A stretch of DNA of 64,000 nt from Lacisediminihabitans sp040549525 (GTDB taxonomy: Bacteria; Actinomycetota; Actinomycetes; Actinomycetales; Microbacteriaceae): the NCBI RefSeq assembly GCF_040549525.1, contig NZ_JBEPTM010000004.1, forward strand, positions 248,001 through 312,000, given 5' to 3'. A program made the translations under genes and the position numbers. The notes under the pieces were generated by a model. The model was given only the letters and a program-made list of their open reading frames with translations. It did no database searches and had not been told where the DNA came from. Positions 8,607-15,710 of the stretch are shown here, one piece after another. Every line of letters begins with the position of its first letter. Position 1 is the first letter of the stretch.

Positions 8607-9046
8607 AGGGTCGAATCGCGGCGATCGTGATGTCCGCACTCCTGGTGCTCTACCTGGTCTTGGTACTTCAGCTCGCTGTCCGCCTCATCGCCGTCGACAA
8701 CGGCATCTCGAAGACCTTGGGGATCGCACTCCTGGTGCTTCCGCTGATCGGCGCCTGGGCCCTCGTGGCCGAGATCCTCTTCGGCGTCCGCACCCAGCGC
8801 CTGGTGCGGGAGCTGGATGCCGCGGGCGAGCTCCCCGTCGACTCCCTACCCAAACGCACCAGCGGCCGACCGGAGCGTGCCGCCGCGGACGCCGAGTTCC
8901 CCCGGTACAAGGCAGAGGTCGAAGCCGACCCCGGCAGTTGGAAGGCCTGGTTCCGGCTCGGACTCTCCTACGACGCGAGCGGGGATCGCAGCCGTGCCCG
9001 CCGATCGCTCAGGCGCGCGATCGCCCTGGAGCGCTCCACCCGCTGA
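8603..9046 (+). CDS. Small membrane protein with a TPR-like C-terminal part
   Basis: A 147-residue protein with two predicted transmembrane helices: residues about 7-27 (IVMSALLVLYLVLVLQLAV) and about 38-60 (TLGIALLVLPLIGAWALVAEIL). A basic linker and a soluble part of about 60 residues follow. The segment DPGSWKAWFRLGLSYDASGD with SLRRAIAL looks like one tetratricopeptide repeat, suggesting a protein-protein contact. Its ATG overlaps the dapB stop, so it is coexpressed with dapB. No specific function is recognised. Confidence 0.75.
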   Translation: MKGRIAAIVMSALLVLYLVLVLQLAVRLIAVDNGISKTLGIALLVLPLIGAWALVAEILFGVRTQRLVRELDAAGELPVDSLPKRTSGRPERAAADAEFPRYKAEVEADPGSWKAWFRLGLSYDASGDRSRARRSLRRAIALERSTR

Positions 9047-9129
9047 GCGCGCGAGAGGCTGCGCGCGCGAGACGCTAAGCGCTCGACCCGCTGAGCGGGC
9101 GACCCGCGCTGCGCCCCCGGGCCTCGCCG

Positions 9130-10095
9130 CTAGCCCAAGAACGCGTCGATCGCCTGCTCGACGGTCTCGTCCCGAAACACGAAACCGTCAGCGAGCAGCT
9201 TCGACGGCAGGATCTGCTGGCTGCTGAGCAGCAGTGCGGGTCCGGCATCCTGCAGCGCGAGATCGATCACCCAGGACGGCGCGACGAAGGGGTACCAGCG
9301 GTGCATCCGCTTCGCCACGTGGTGGGTGATGCGATCGGAGGTCGCCGGGGTGGGGCCGACGAGGTTTACCGGGCCGCTGAGTTTCGATGTGAGCAGGTGC
9401 CGGATGGCCGCTGCCTCGTCGTAGAGGCTGATCCAGGGCCAGATGTCGCCGCCGGTGCCGAGACGGGTGCCGAGGCCGAAGCGCGTGAGAGCCATCACGG
9501 GCAGCAGCGAACCGCCGTTGCCGATCACCACCCCGGTGCGGAAGGTCACCAGGCGGGTCTTCGCCGGCCGCAGCTGCGCGGCCTGTTCCCACGCTTCGAC
9601 GACGTCGCCGAGGAATCCCGGCCCGCGCGTGGACTCTTCGGTGAGGCGCTCGCCCGGCCGGTCGCCGTAGATTCCGACCGCCGATCCGCTGAGGAACACC
9701 TTCGGCGGGGTGGTCGCTCGCGCCATGGCCTCGACGAGCGTGCGGGTGGCCTGCACTCGAGAATCCAGGATCTGCTTCTTGTAGCCGCGCGTCCAGGGCA
9801 GCCGACCGATGGATGCCCCGGAGAGGTTGATCACCGCGTCGACCCCGTCCATCACGCTCGCGTCGAGCATGTGGGCACTGGGAGCCCAGTTGATCTCCTG
9901 GGGGGACTTCGGCTGTCGGCGGACCAGCGAGAGCACCTCGTGCCCGTCATCCTGCAACTGCCGGGTGAGTTCGGCGCCGATGAATCCGCTCGCCCCCGAG
10001 ATGAGGATGCGCAGGGGCTTACGCACCGGGGCCCGTGGCGCTCTGGACTTACGGGGGGAGGGAGCGGCGGCCGAGGGCAGGTCTGTTGGGGGCAC
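9130..10095 (-). CDS. TIGR01777-type NAD(P)-dependent epimerase (YfcH-like)
   Basis: A 321-residue SDR-like protein. After a basic N-terminal extension of about 27 residues, ILISGASGFIGAELTRQL is the Rossmann glycine motif. NLSGASIGRLPWTRGYKKQI, SGSAVGIYGDR and the C-terminal LPSKLLADGFVF with its FRDETVE tail are characteristic of the TIGR01777 subfamily, whose members were once described as SulA-like division inhibitors without good evidence. The GTG start overlaps the TAG of osmC by one base (TAGTG), which shows translational coupling in a minus-strand operon with redox genes. Confidence 0.86.
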   Translation of the reverse strand: MPPTDLPSAAAPSPRKSRAPRAPVRKPLRILISGASGFIGAELTRQLQDDGHEVLSLVRRQPKSPQEINWAPSAHMLDASVMDGVDAVINLSGASIGRLPWTRGYKKQILDSRVQATRTLVEAMARATTPPKVFLSGSAVGIYGDRPGERLTEESTRGPGFLGDVVEAWEQAAQLRPAKTRLVTFRTGVVIGNGGSLLPVMALTRFGLGTRLGTGGDIWPWISLYDEAAAIRHLLTSKLSGPVNLVGPTPATSDRITHHVAKRMHRWYPFVAPSWVIDLALQDAGPALLLSSQQILPSKLLADGFVFRDETVEQAIDAFLG

Positions 10096-10520
10096 TATGC
10101 GAGGTTAGCTTCGAGAGTGATGGGGATGCCCGCCAACGCGCGCGAAACCGGACAAGTCTCCTTCGCCTCGGACGCGATCCGCTCGAAATCCCGTTCGCTG
10201 ATGCCCGCCACATTCGCGCTGACCAGCAGGTGACTTCCGGTAATCCCGGTGCCGGGATCGAAAGTGACCGCCGCTGTCACCTGGAGGCTCTGCGGTGGGG
10301 TGCCGAAACCGGCGAGTGCGTTGGCGAGGGCCATCGCGAAGCAGGCCGAGTGCGCAGCGCCCAGCAGTTCCTCCGGATTGGTGTGGGCGGCCTCGCCGGT
10401 GGCTCTGGCGGCCCAGGTCACGGGGAAGTCTGCGGCGGCCGATGAGTCGAGCCTCGTCCTGCCCGATCCGCTCGTCAGGGCACCACTCCACAGCGTCGTG
10501 GCCTCGCTCGTCACTGCCAT
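10095..10520 (-). CDS. OsmC family peroxiredoxin
   Basis: A 141-residue OsmC/Ohr-fold thiol peroxidase. The two redox cysteines are visible in AAHSACFAMAL and KETCPVSRAL, and the upstream TNPEELLGAAH is the family signature. The family reduces organic hydroperoxides using a dithiol pair. It lies third in a four-gene minus-strand cluster (thioredoxin-like, DUF4395, OsmC, TIGR01777 epimerase) with 9-26 base gaps or overlap. The likely role is detoxifying organic peroxides with electrons from a nearby thiol system; the pairing is an inference. Confidence 0.92.
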   Translation of the reverse strand: MAVTSEATTLWSGALTSGSGRTRLDSSAAADFPVTWAARATGEAAHTNPEELLGAAHSACFAMALANALAGFGTPPQSLQVTAAVTFDPGTGITGSHLLVSANVAGISERDFERIASEAKETCPVSRALAGIPITLEANLA

Positions 10521-10529
10521 GGCTTCAGA

Positions 10530-11078
10530 CTACGCGCGCGAATCGGTCTTTCGCCCGGTCAGCCCGGCCCGAACGACAAGCAGATAGAGCTGGCATCCGA
10601 AGCAGTAGTCGAATACCGAGTTGAGAAAGGCCGCGATGAAGGCCGCCGCCGCGAAGATCACCAGCCCGAAGGGCACACCGGCGAGGTGCAGCACGACTCC
10701 GACGAGGGTCACGACGAGGCCGACCCCCTGCGAGAACGTCGGCGGCTTCGGGTCTTCGAGGTGGGTAGGTGCACCGAGCCGGGGGCGAACGAGGGCGCGG
10801 AACAGCCAGCCGTACGGATGGTGGGACACCCCGGCGAAGGCGCCAACGGCGAAGAGGGCCGTGATGATCGCGAAGAGGATGAACGCGGGTTGGCCGGCAC
10901 GTTCGCCGACCGTTGCCGCGGGAACGGCGGACGAGGCGAGGGCGAGGGCGATCACCACGAGCAGGAGCACGGCGGTGATACCGGCGCTGAAGCGCGGTCC
11001 GCGCGGGTCGATGCCCGTGGTGCCGGGCTTCGCAACCAGTGCCTGTTTCGATGCGGTAAGTGGTCTCGTGGCGCTCAT
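10530..11078 (-). CDS. DUF4395 family integral membrane protein
   Basis: A 182-residue protein with about four hydrophobic helices: AGITAVLLLVVIALALAS, PAFILFAIITALFAVGAF, VGLVVTLVGVVLHLAGV and FGLVIFAAAAFIAAFLNS. The conserved end FDYCFGCQLYLLV, with a CxxC pair at the membrane border, and HHPYGWLFRALVRPRL are typical of DUF4395. The start is the ATG at 11078, preceded by GAAAGGG, 26 bases after the thioredoxin-like gene. DUF4395 genes commonly sit beside thioredoxin-like genes. The CxxC suggests a membrane redox partner, but no biochemical role is established. Confidence 0.84.
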   Translation of the reverse strand: MSATRPLTASKQALVAKPGTTGIDPRGPRFSAGITAVLLLVVIALALASSAVPAATVGERAGQPAFILFAIITALFAVGAFAGVSHHPYGWLFRALVRPRLGAPTHLEDPKPPTFSQGVGLVVTLVGVVLHLAGVPFGLVIFAAAAFIAAFLNSVFDYCFGCQLYLLVVRAGLTGRKTDSRA

Positions 11079-11104
11079 GAGCACCCTTTCGGTCGGGGCG
11101 TCGC

Positions 11105-11539
11105 TCAGGCGGCTTCGAGGATTCGGCCGAGCTCGGCGCGCACGTCCGCACTGCGGGGTGCGCCACCGATCCGCGCCCTCACGGCACCGTTGGCATCGAG
11201 GATGAAGGTGGTGGGGGACTGAAGCAGGTTGAAGCGGTCCGCGAGATCTGGGCGCGTGGTGACATCGACATCCACGTGGGTGATGCCGGGCAGTTCGGCC
11301 GCCAGCGCACCGAGCAGCGAGTTGGTGGTGCGACACGGCGAACAGAACTCGGTGGAGAACTGCAGCAGCGTTGCTCCCGAGCCCGCAACGGCATCCGCCG
11401 AGAGCTCTGAGACGTGGATGCGCTCGTCGCTTCGGGTGACCGTGCGGATGCGTCCGGTGGTCGAGCGCCAGACGAGGCCGATCACGGTGGAGGCGGCGAC
11501 GAGGGCGACCAGTACGGCGGCGATTCCGAGGGGGTTCAT
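11105..11539 (-). CDS. Membrane-anchored thioredoxin-like protein
   Basis: A 144-residue protein with an N-terminal membrane helix (LGIAAVLVALVAASTVIGLVW) and a thioredoxin fold behind it. LLQFSTEFCSPCRTTN carries the CxxC active site (FCSPCR), and LLQSPTTFILDANG carries the cis-proline (SPT). The topology suggests a thiol-disulfide reductase on one face of the membrane. I use the ATG at 11539; a GTG four codons upstream is possible. It is the first gene of the minus-strand redox operon and probably passes electrons to DUF4395 or OsmC; the partner is an inference. Confidence 0.84.
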   Translation of the reverse strand: MNPLGIAAVLVALVAASTVIGLVWRSTTGRIRTVTRSDERIHVSELSADAVAGSGATLLQFSTEFCSPCRTTNSLLGALAAELPGITHVDVDVTTRPDLADRFNLLQSPTTFILDANGAVRARIGGAPRSADVRAELGRILEAA

Positions 11540-11849
11540 AGTGCTTCCCACGCTATCCGCGCGGCCATCGCGGTGCCGCTGTGTGACGCGGGGTTACACG
11601 GTCAGGTCTGCGCATCGCGGTGGTGGGCGCTGCGGCTGCCGGCTACGACGGATGCCGCTGAGGGCCACGACGCCCAGAGCGGATCTCGGCGCTTTTCCTC
11701 GGCGTGTCTCATCCCTCAACCGGCGGGTTTCACATGCGGTCCGCTCTCAGCACGGATGTCGCCTCCTCCACAGCGCTCGACGGCCACATCGTCTTCACCG
11801 GAAGGACCGGAGTTCCCCGCGTCACCGGGACCGCGATCATCCTCGGCTC
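11540..11849. other. Divergent intergenic region, no gene supported
   Basis: 310 bases separate the thioredoxin-like gene from the DUF559 gene. Plus-strand frames are open but give arginine-rich translations with no family features. Promoters for both directions should lie here; I see no convincing hexamer pair or repeat. Confidence 0.4.
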
Positions 11850-12731
11850 ATGTCGTTACTCGAATCTTCCCTCCGATCCCTCGGTGGCGTCGCCCACGTC
11901 CGCACCCTCGGCGAAATCGGAATACCGCATTCACCGGTCGAGCGCGCGGCTGCCATCGGGAGGGTCGTGCGAGTGCGGCCGGGTGTCTATGCCACTCTCG
12001 ACGCCAATCCAGAACTGGTTCGAGCGGCCCGGGTCGGTGGTCGGCTCGCGGGAGCCTCGGCGGCGCGGGCAATGAGACTGTGGGTTCCACCAGGCCGGGG
12101 ACTCATCGTGGAGGTATCCCGAGGTGCAACTCACCTGCGGGATCCCGATGATCCCGATCGAGCGTTAGACCGAAGTCGTGGGGACGTGCGGATCCTCTGG
12201 ACCGGCGCGCCGCGGCCCTTGCGCCAGTCGATCGGTGTCGCTTCGATCGCAGACATGATGAGGCAACTCGTCTTCACCGAACCGGACGAGTATGTCGTCG
12301 CGGTCCTGGATTCGCTTCTCCGCCGCACGGAGACCTCACGTTTCGACCTCGAGGCCGCCGCGGTCGGCTTATCCACTGCGGGGCGTTCGCTTCTTTCGCT
12401 GGTCGATGATCGCGCTGATTCGGGGTCGGAAAGCGTGGTCAGGGTGCTTCTTGCTCAGGCGGGATGCGCGGCGACACCCCAGGTGCGCATCCCCTTCACG
12501 GATCTCGACCGGATAGACCTCCTTGTCGGCGATCGACTGGTCATCGAGTGCGACAGTGAGGAGCACCACGGCGGTCGCGAACAACGGCTTCGGGACCTTC
12601 GGCGGGATGCCGCGCTCGCGTGCCTCGGGTTCATCGTGCTGAGGTTCGACTGGCAGCAGATCTTCTTCGAGCCAGCATCCGTTGTCTCGGCTGTTCTCAG
12701 GTATGTCGAGCTCGGTCTGCATCGATTCTGA
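11850..12731 (+). CDS. DUF559 (Vsr-like fold) protein with AbiEi-like N-terminal region
   Basis: A 293-residue protein of an actinobacterial family. The N-terminal part (GGVAHVRTLGEIGIPHSPVE to VVRVRPGVYA) resembles the winged helix of AbiEi-type antitoxin proteins. The C-terminal part has the endonuclease-like pattern DRIDLLVGDRLVIECD, EEHHGG, RDLRRDAALACLGFIVLRFDW, in which the Asp, Glu-Cys-Asp and Arg-Asp positions match the DUF559 core. I start at the ATG at 11850; no clear ribosome binding site precedes it. No toxin partner is adjacent, so a toxin-antitoxin role is unsupported. Function is unknown; nucleic-acid processing is a guess from fold. Confidence 0.7.
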   Translation: MSLLESSLRSLGGVAHVRTLGEIGIPHSPVERAAAIGRVVRVRPGVYATLDANPELVRAARVGGRLAGASAARAMRLWVPPGRGLIVEVSRGATHLRDPDDPDRALDRSRGDVRILWTGAPRPLRQSIGVASIADMMRQLVFTEPDEYVVAVLDSLLRRTETSRFDLEAAAVGLSTAGRSLLSLVDDRADSGSESVVRVLLAQAGCAATPQVRIPFTDLDRIDLLVGDRLVIECDSEEHHGGREQRLRDLRRDAALACLGFIVLRFDWQQIFFEPASVVSAVLRYVELGLHRF

Positions 12732-12862
12732 GTCGAAGTCACTGTGGCCAGGGGCGGATTTTCCGGCGGCGCGCGGTGCCAGGCGGTCGACACGCCGGTC
12801 CTCGCGGCGCAGGTCCGCCCTGGACGACAGCAGTCCATCGCGAGCCGCGCCCGCGAGCGCGA

Positions 12863-12868
12863 TACCCT
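12863..12868 (+). promoter_or_regulatory. Candidate -10 box (TACCCT) of dapA, leaderless type
   Basis: TACCCT matches TAnnnT and stands seven bases before the GTG start of dapA, with no ribosome binding site between. Confidence 0.5.
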
Positions 12869-12875
12869 GTAACTC

Positions 12876-13853
12876 GTGTCTACGTCTCACAATCCCTTCG
12901 GCCAGGTGCTCGTCGCGCTGGTGACCCCTTTCACCGCTGATGGCGAGGTCGACTGGGCCGGCGTGGAGAAGCACATCGACGACGTCATCAACGCCGGCGC
13001 GGACGGGATCGTCGTCACGGGCACGACGGGGGAGACATCCACCCTCACCGACCCGGAAAAGCTCAAGCTCGTCGAGGTGGGCAAGTCAGTCGCGGCCGGC
13101 CGAGCGAAGATCATCACCGGCGGCGGATCAAACGAGACCGCCCACGCGATCGAGCTGTACAAGCACAGCGAGAAGGCCGGCGCCGATGCCGTCATGATCG
13201 TGACCCCGTACTACAACAAGCCGACCCAGGCCGGTGTCCTCACCCATTTCCGCATGATCGCTGATGCGACCGACCTGCCGGTGATCCTGTACGACATCCC
13301 CGGGCGCACGGGCATCCCGATCCGTTACGAGACGATCCTGCGCGCGGCGAAACATCCCAACATCAAGGCGATCAAGGATGCGAAGGGCGACTTCAGCGAG
13401 GTCAGCCGGGTGCTGAACCAGACCGACCTTCTCTACTTCTCCGGTGACGACGCCAACGTGCTCCCGCACCTGGCGATCGGCGCGACCGGTCTCATCGGGG
13501 TCACGGCGAATATCGCCGCCGCACCGTACCGGGTGATCGTGGATGCGGTGAACGCGGGCGACCTCGCCACCGCCACCGCAGCCCACCAGCAGCTCGAGCC
13601 CCTCGTGCGCGCCGTGATGACCCATGTGCCCGGCACCGTCGCCGCAAAATACATCCTGCATGGCCTCGGCCGCATCGACAGCCCGCGTGTGCGACTGCCG
13701 CTCGTTGGCCCAGAGGACTTCGAGGCCGCCCAGATCGAAGACGAGATCGCGCTCGTCGGCGAGATCCCCGGGGTCGACCTCTCGAACTTCCGTCCGGACC
13801 GCAATGCGGCCGCGGGCGGAGCGTTGCCCAAAGTCGCCGGGACCACGCGCTAA
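12876..13853 (+). CDS. dapA: 4-hydroxy-tetrahydrodipicolinate synthase
   Basis: A 325-residue TIM-barrel aldolase that condenses pyruvate with aspartate semialdehyde, the first committed step to diaminopimelate and lysine. GTTGETSTLT binds the substrate carboxyl, MIVTPYYNKPTQAG contains the catalytic tyrosine, and IKAIKDAKGDF contains the Schiff-base lysine. Start GTG. The C-terminal tail (RNAAAGGALPKVAG) is slightly longer than in short homologues. It precedes rnj by 54 bases, as in many actinobacteria, and is probably cotranscribed with it. Confidence 0.97.
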   Translation: MSTSHNPFGQVLVALVTPFTADGEVDWAGVEKHIDDVINAGADGIVVTGTTGETSTLTDPEKLKLVEVGKSVAAGRAKIITGGGSNETAHAIELYKHSEKAGADAVMIVTPYYNKPTQAGVLTHFRMIADATDLPVILYDIPGRTGIPIRYETILRAAKHPNIKAIKDAKGDFSEVSRVLNQTDLLYFSGDDANVLPHLAIGATGLIGVTANIAAAPYRVIVDAVNAGDLATATAAHQQLEPLVRAVMTHVPGTVAAKYILHGLGRIDSPRVRLPLVGPEDFEAAQIEDEIALVGEIPGVDLSNFRPDRNAAAGGALPKVAGTTR

Positions 13854-13907
13854 CAGCCTGAAGAAGGGGGCTAAAGACCCCGAAGATCACCGAACAATTT
13901 GGATCCC

Positions 13908-15584
13908 ATGAACTCACCGCTATACGAACCACGTCCTCTCGCACCTGCAACGCTGCGCGTCATCCCCATCGGCGGTCTCGGGGAGATCGGCCGCAACATG
14001 ACCTCGTACGAGATCGACGGCAAGATCCTCATCGTCGACTGTGGCGTGCTCTTCCCGGAGGAGAACCAGCCGGGCGTCGACCTGATCCTGCCCGACTTCA
14101 GCCCCATCAGGGACCGGCTCGACGACGTGCTCGGTGTCGTGCTGACGCACGGCCATGAGGACCACATCGGTGCGGTGCCCTACCTGCTCAAGCTGCGCCA
14201 GGACATCCCCCTCATCGGTTCGACGCTCACGCTCGCGCTGATCGAGGCGAAGCTCAAGGAACACCGCATCACCCCGTACACGCTCACTGTCGCCGAGGGG
14301 CAGAGCGAGAAGATCGGTCCGTTCGACCTCGAGTTCATCGCGGTGAACCACTCGATCCCGGACGCTCTCGCCGTGGCCATCAAGACCGCCGCCGGAGTCG
14401 TGCTCCACACCGGCGACTTCAAGATGGACCAGCTTCCCCTCGACAACCGCATCACCGACCTGCGTGCCTTCGCCCGCCTCGGCGAGATCGGCGTCGACCT
14501 CTTCCTCCCCGATTCCACCAACGCGGATGTCCCCGGCTTCACCGCCCCGGAGCGCGACATCGGGCCCGTGCTCGAGTCCGTCATCTCGAAGGCGCCGCGC
14601 CGGGTGATCGTGGCGAGCTTCTCCAGTCACGTCCATCGCGTGCAGCAGGTGCTCGACGCCGCCCACGCCAACGGACGCCGTGTCGCGTTCATGGGTCGAT
14701 CGATGGTGCGGAACATGACCATCGCCGCCGACCTCGGCTACCTCAAGGTGCCGGCCGGCGTGCTCATCGACGCCAAGAAGGCCGCCGATCTTCCCGACAA
14801 CAAGATCGTCTACATGTCGACCGGCTCTCAGGGTGAGCCGATGGCCGTTCTCGCGCGCATGGCCAACCTCGAACACCAGATCGAGGTGGGCAAGGGCGAC
14901 ACGATCATCCTCGCGTCCAGCCTCATCCCCGGCAACGAGAACGCGGTCTACCGCGTGATCAACGGCCTCACCAAACTCGGTGCGAACGTCGTTCACAAGG
15001 GCAACGCCAAGGTGCACGTCTCCGGGCACGCCTCGGCCGGAGAGCTGCTCTACGTCTACAACATCCTGAAGCCCAAGAATGTGCTGCCGGTTCACGGCGA
15101 GTACCGCCACCTGGTCTCCAACCAGCAGCTGGCGATCGCGTCGGGCGTTCCCGAGGCCAACACCATCGTCGGCGAGGATGGCATCGTCATCGACCTCAAG
15201 GCGGGCGAGGCGACCGTCGTCGGCCAACTCGACCTCGGCTTCGTCTATGTTGACGGTTCCTCCGTCGGCGAGATCACGGATGCCGACCTCAAGGACCGCC
15301 GCATCCTCGCCGAGGAGGGCTTCGTCTCGATCTTCGTGGCGATCGACGCGCAGACCGGTCGGGTCATCGTGGGGCCGGAGATCCAGGCCCGCGGGTTTGC
15401 CGAGGACGAAGCGGTATTCGACGCGGTGAAGCCGCTCATCGTCAAGGCGCTTTCGGATGCCGCGGCGAACGGCACGCGCGACACGCACGCCTTCAGCCAG
15501 GTGATCCGCCGCACGGTGGGCCGCTGGGTGAACTCGTCACACCGCCGTCGTCCGATGATCGTGCCCGTGGTGATCGAGGCCTAA
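13908..15584 (+). CDS. rnj: Ribonuclease J
   Basis: A 558-residue metallo-beta-lactamase-fold ribonuclease with 5'-3' exonuclease and endonuclease activity in mRNA decay and rRNA maturation. The metal motif is LTHGHEDHIGAVPYL (HxHxDH), further ligands are in VLHTGDFKMD, and beta-CASP motifs are RVIVASFSSHVHRVQQ and NVLPVHGEYRHL. I use the ATG at 13908; a TTG three codons earlier is possible, and neither has a strong ribosome binding site. The small hairpin GGGG-CTAAAGA-CCCC at about 13866-13880 lies between dapA and this gene. The dapA-rnj-ftsK order is typical of actinobacteria. Confidence 0.96.
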   Translation: MNSPLYEPRPLAPATLRVIPIGGLGEIGRNMTSYEIDGKILIVDCGVLFPEENQPGVDLILPDFSPIRDRLDDVLGVVLTHGHEDHIGAVPYLLKLRQDIPLIGSTLTLALIEAKLKEHRITPYTLTVAEGQSEKIGPFDLEFIAVNHSIPDALAVAIKTAAGVVLHTGDFKMDQLPLDNRITDLRAFARLGEIGVDLFLPDSTNADVPGFTAPERDIGPVLESVISKAPRRVIVASFSSHVHRVQQVLDAAHANGRRVAFMGRSMVRNMTIAADLGYLKVPAGVLIDAKKAADLPDNKIVYMSTGSQGEPMAVLARMANLEHQIEVGKGDTIILASSLIPGNENAVYRVINGLTKLGANVVHKGNAKVHVSGHASAGELLYVYNILKPKNVLPVHGEYRHLVSNQQLAIASGVPEANTIVGEDGIVIDLKAGEATVVGQLDLGFVYVDGSSVGEITDADLKDRRILAEEGFVSIFVAIDAQTGRVIVGPEIQARGFAEDEAVFDAVKPLIVKALSDAAANGTRDTHAFSQVIRRTVGRWVNSSHRRRPMIVPVVIEA

Positions 15585-15595
15585 GACGTTCCGCC

Positions 15596-15631
15596 GGTCG
15601 AGTGGGGCCCTCGAGGGCGGGGCTCGAGACC
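15596..15631. repeat. GGTCGAG...CTCGAGACC palindromic repeat after rnj
   Basis: The outer arms GGTCGAG and CTCGAGACC enclose an inner GC-rich palindrome around CCCTCGAGGG. The shape matches other GGTCGAG/GAGACC units near 20.25, 48.5 and 50.2 kb, so I read it as one member of a dispersed REP-like family; it may also end the rnj transcript. Confidence 0.55.
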
Positions 15632-15698
15632 ACCGGCCGGCCACGCCAGTGTCCAGACCCGCCGCCCGAGCATCCCGGCCTGCGACACACCCCGGCAT

Positions 15699-15704
15699 TA
15701 GCGT
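15699..15704 (+). promoter_or_regulatory. Candidate -10 box (TAGCGT) of ftsK, leaderless type
   Basis: TAGCGT fits TAnnnT and lies six bases before the ftsK ATG, with no ribosome binding site between. Confidence 0.48.
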
Positions 15705-15710
15705 TGATAC

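Noticed and set aside
11229..11849. N-terminal extension of the DUF559 gene over about 207 codons
   Set aside because: It is antisense to the thioredoxin-like gene and has no domain-like content.
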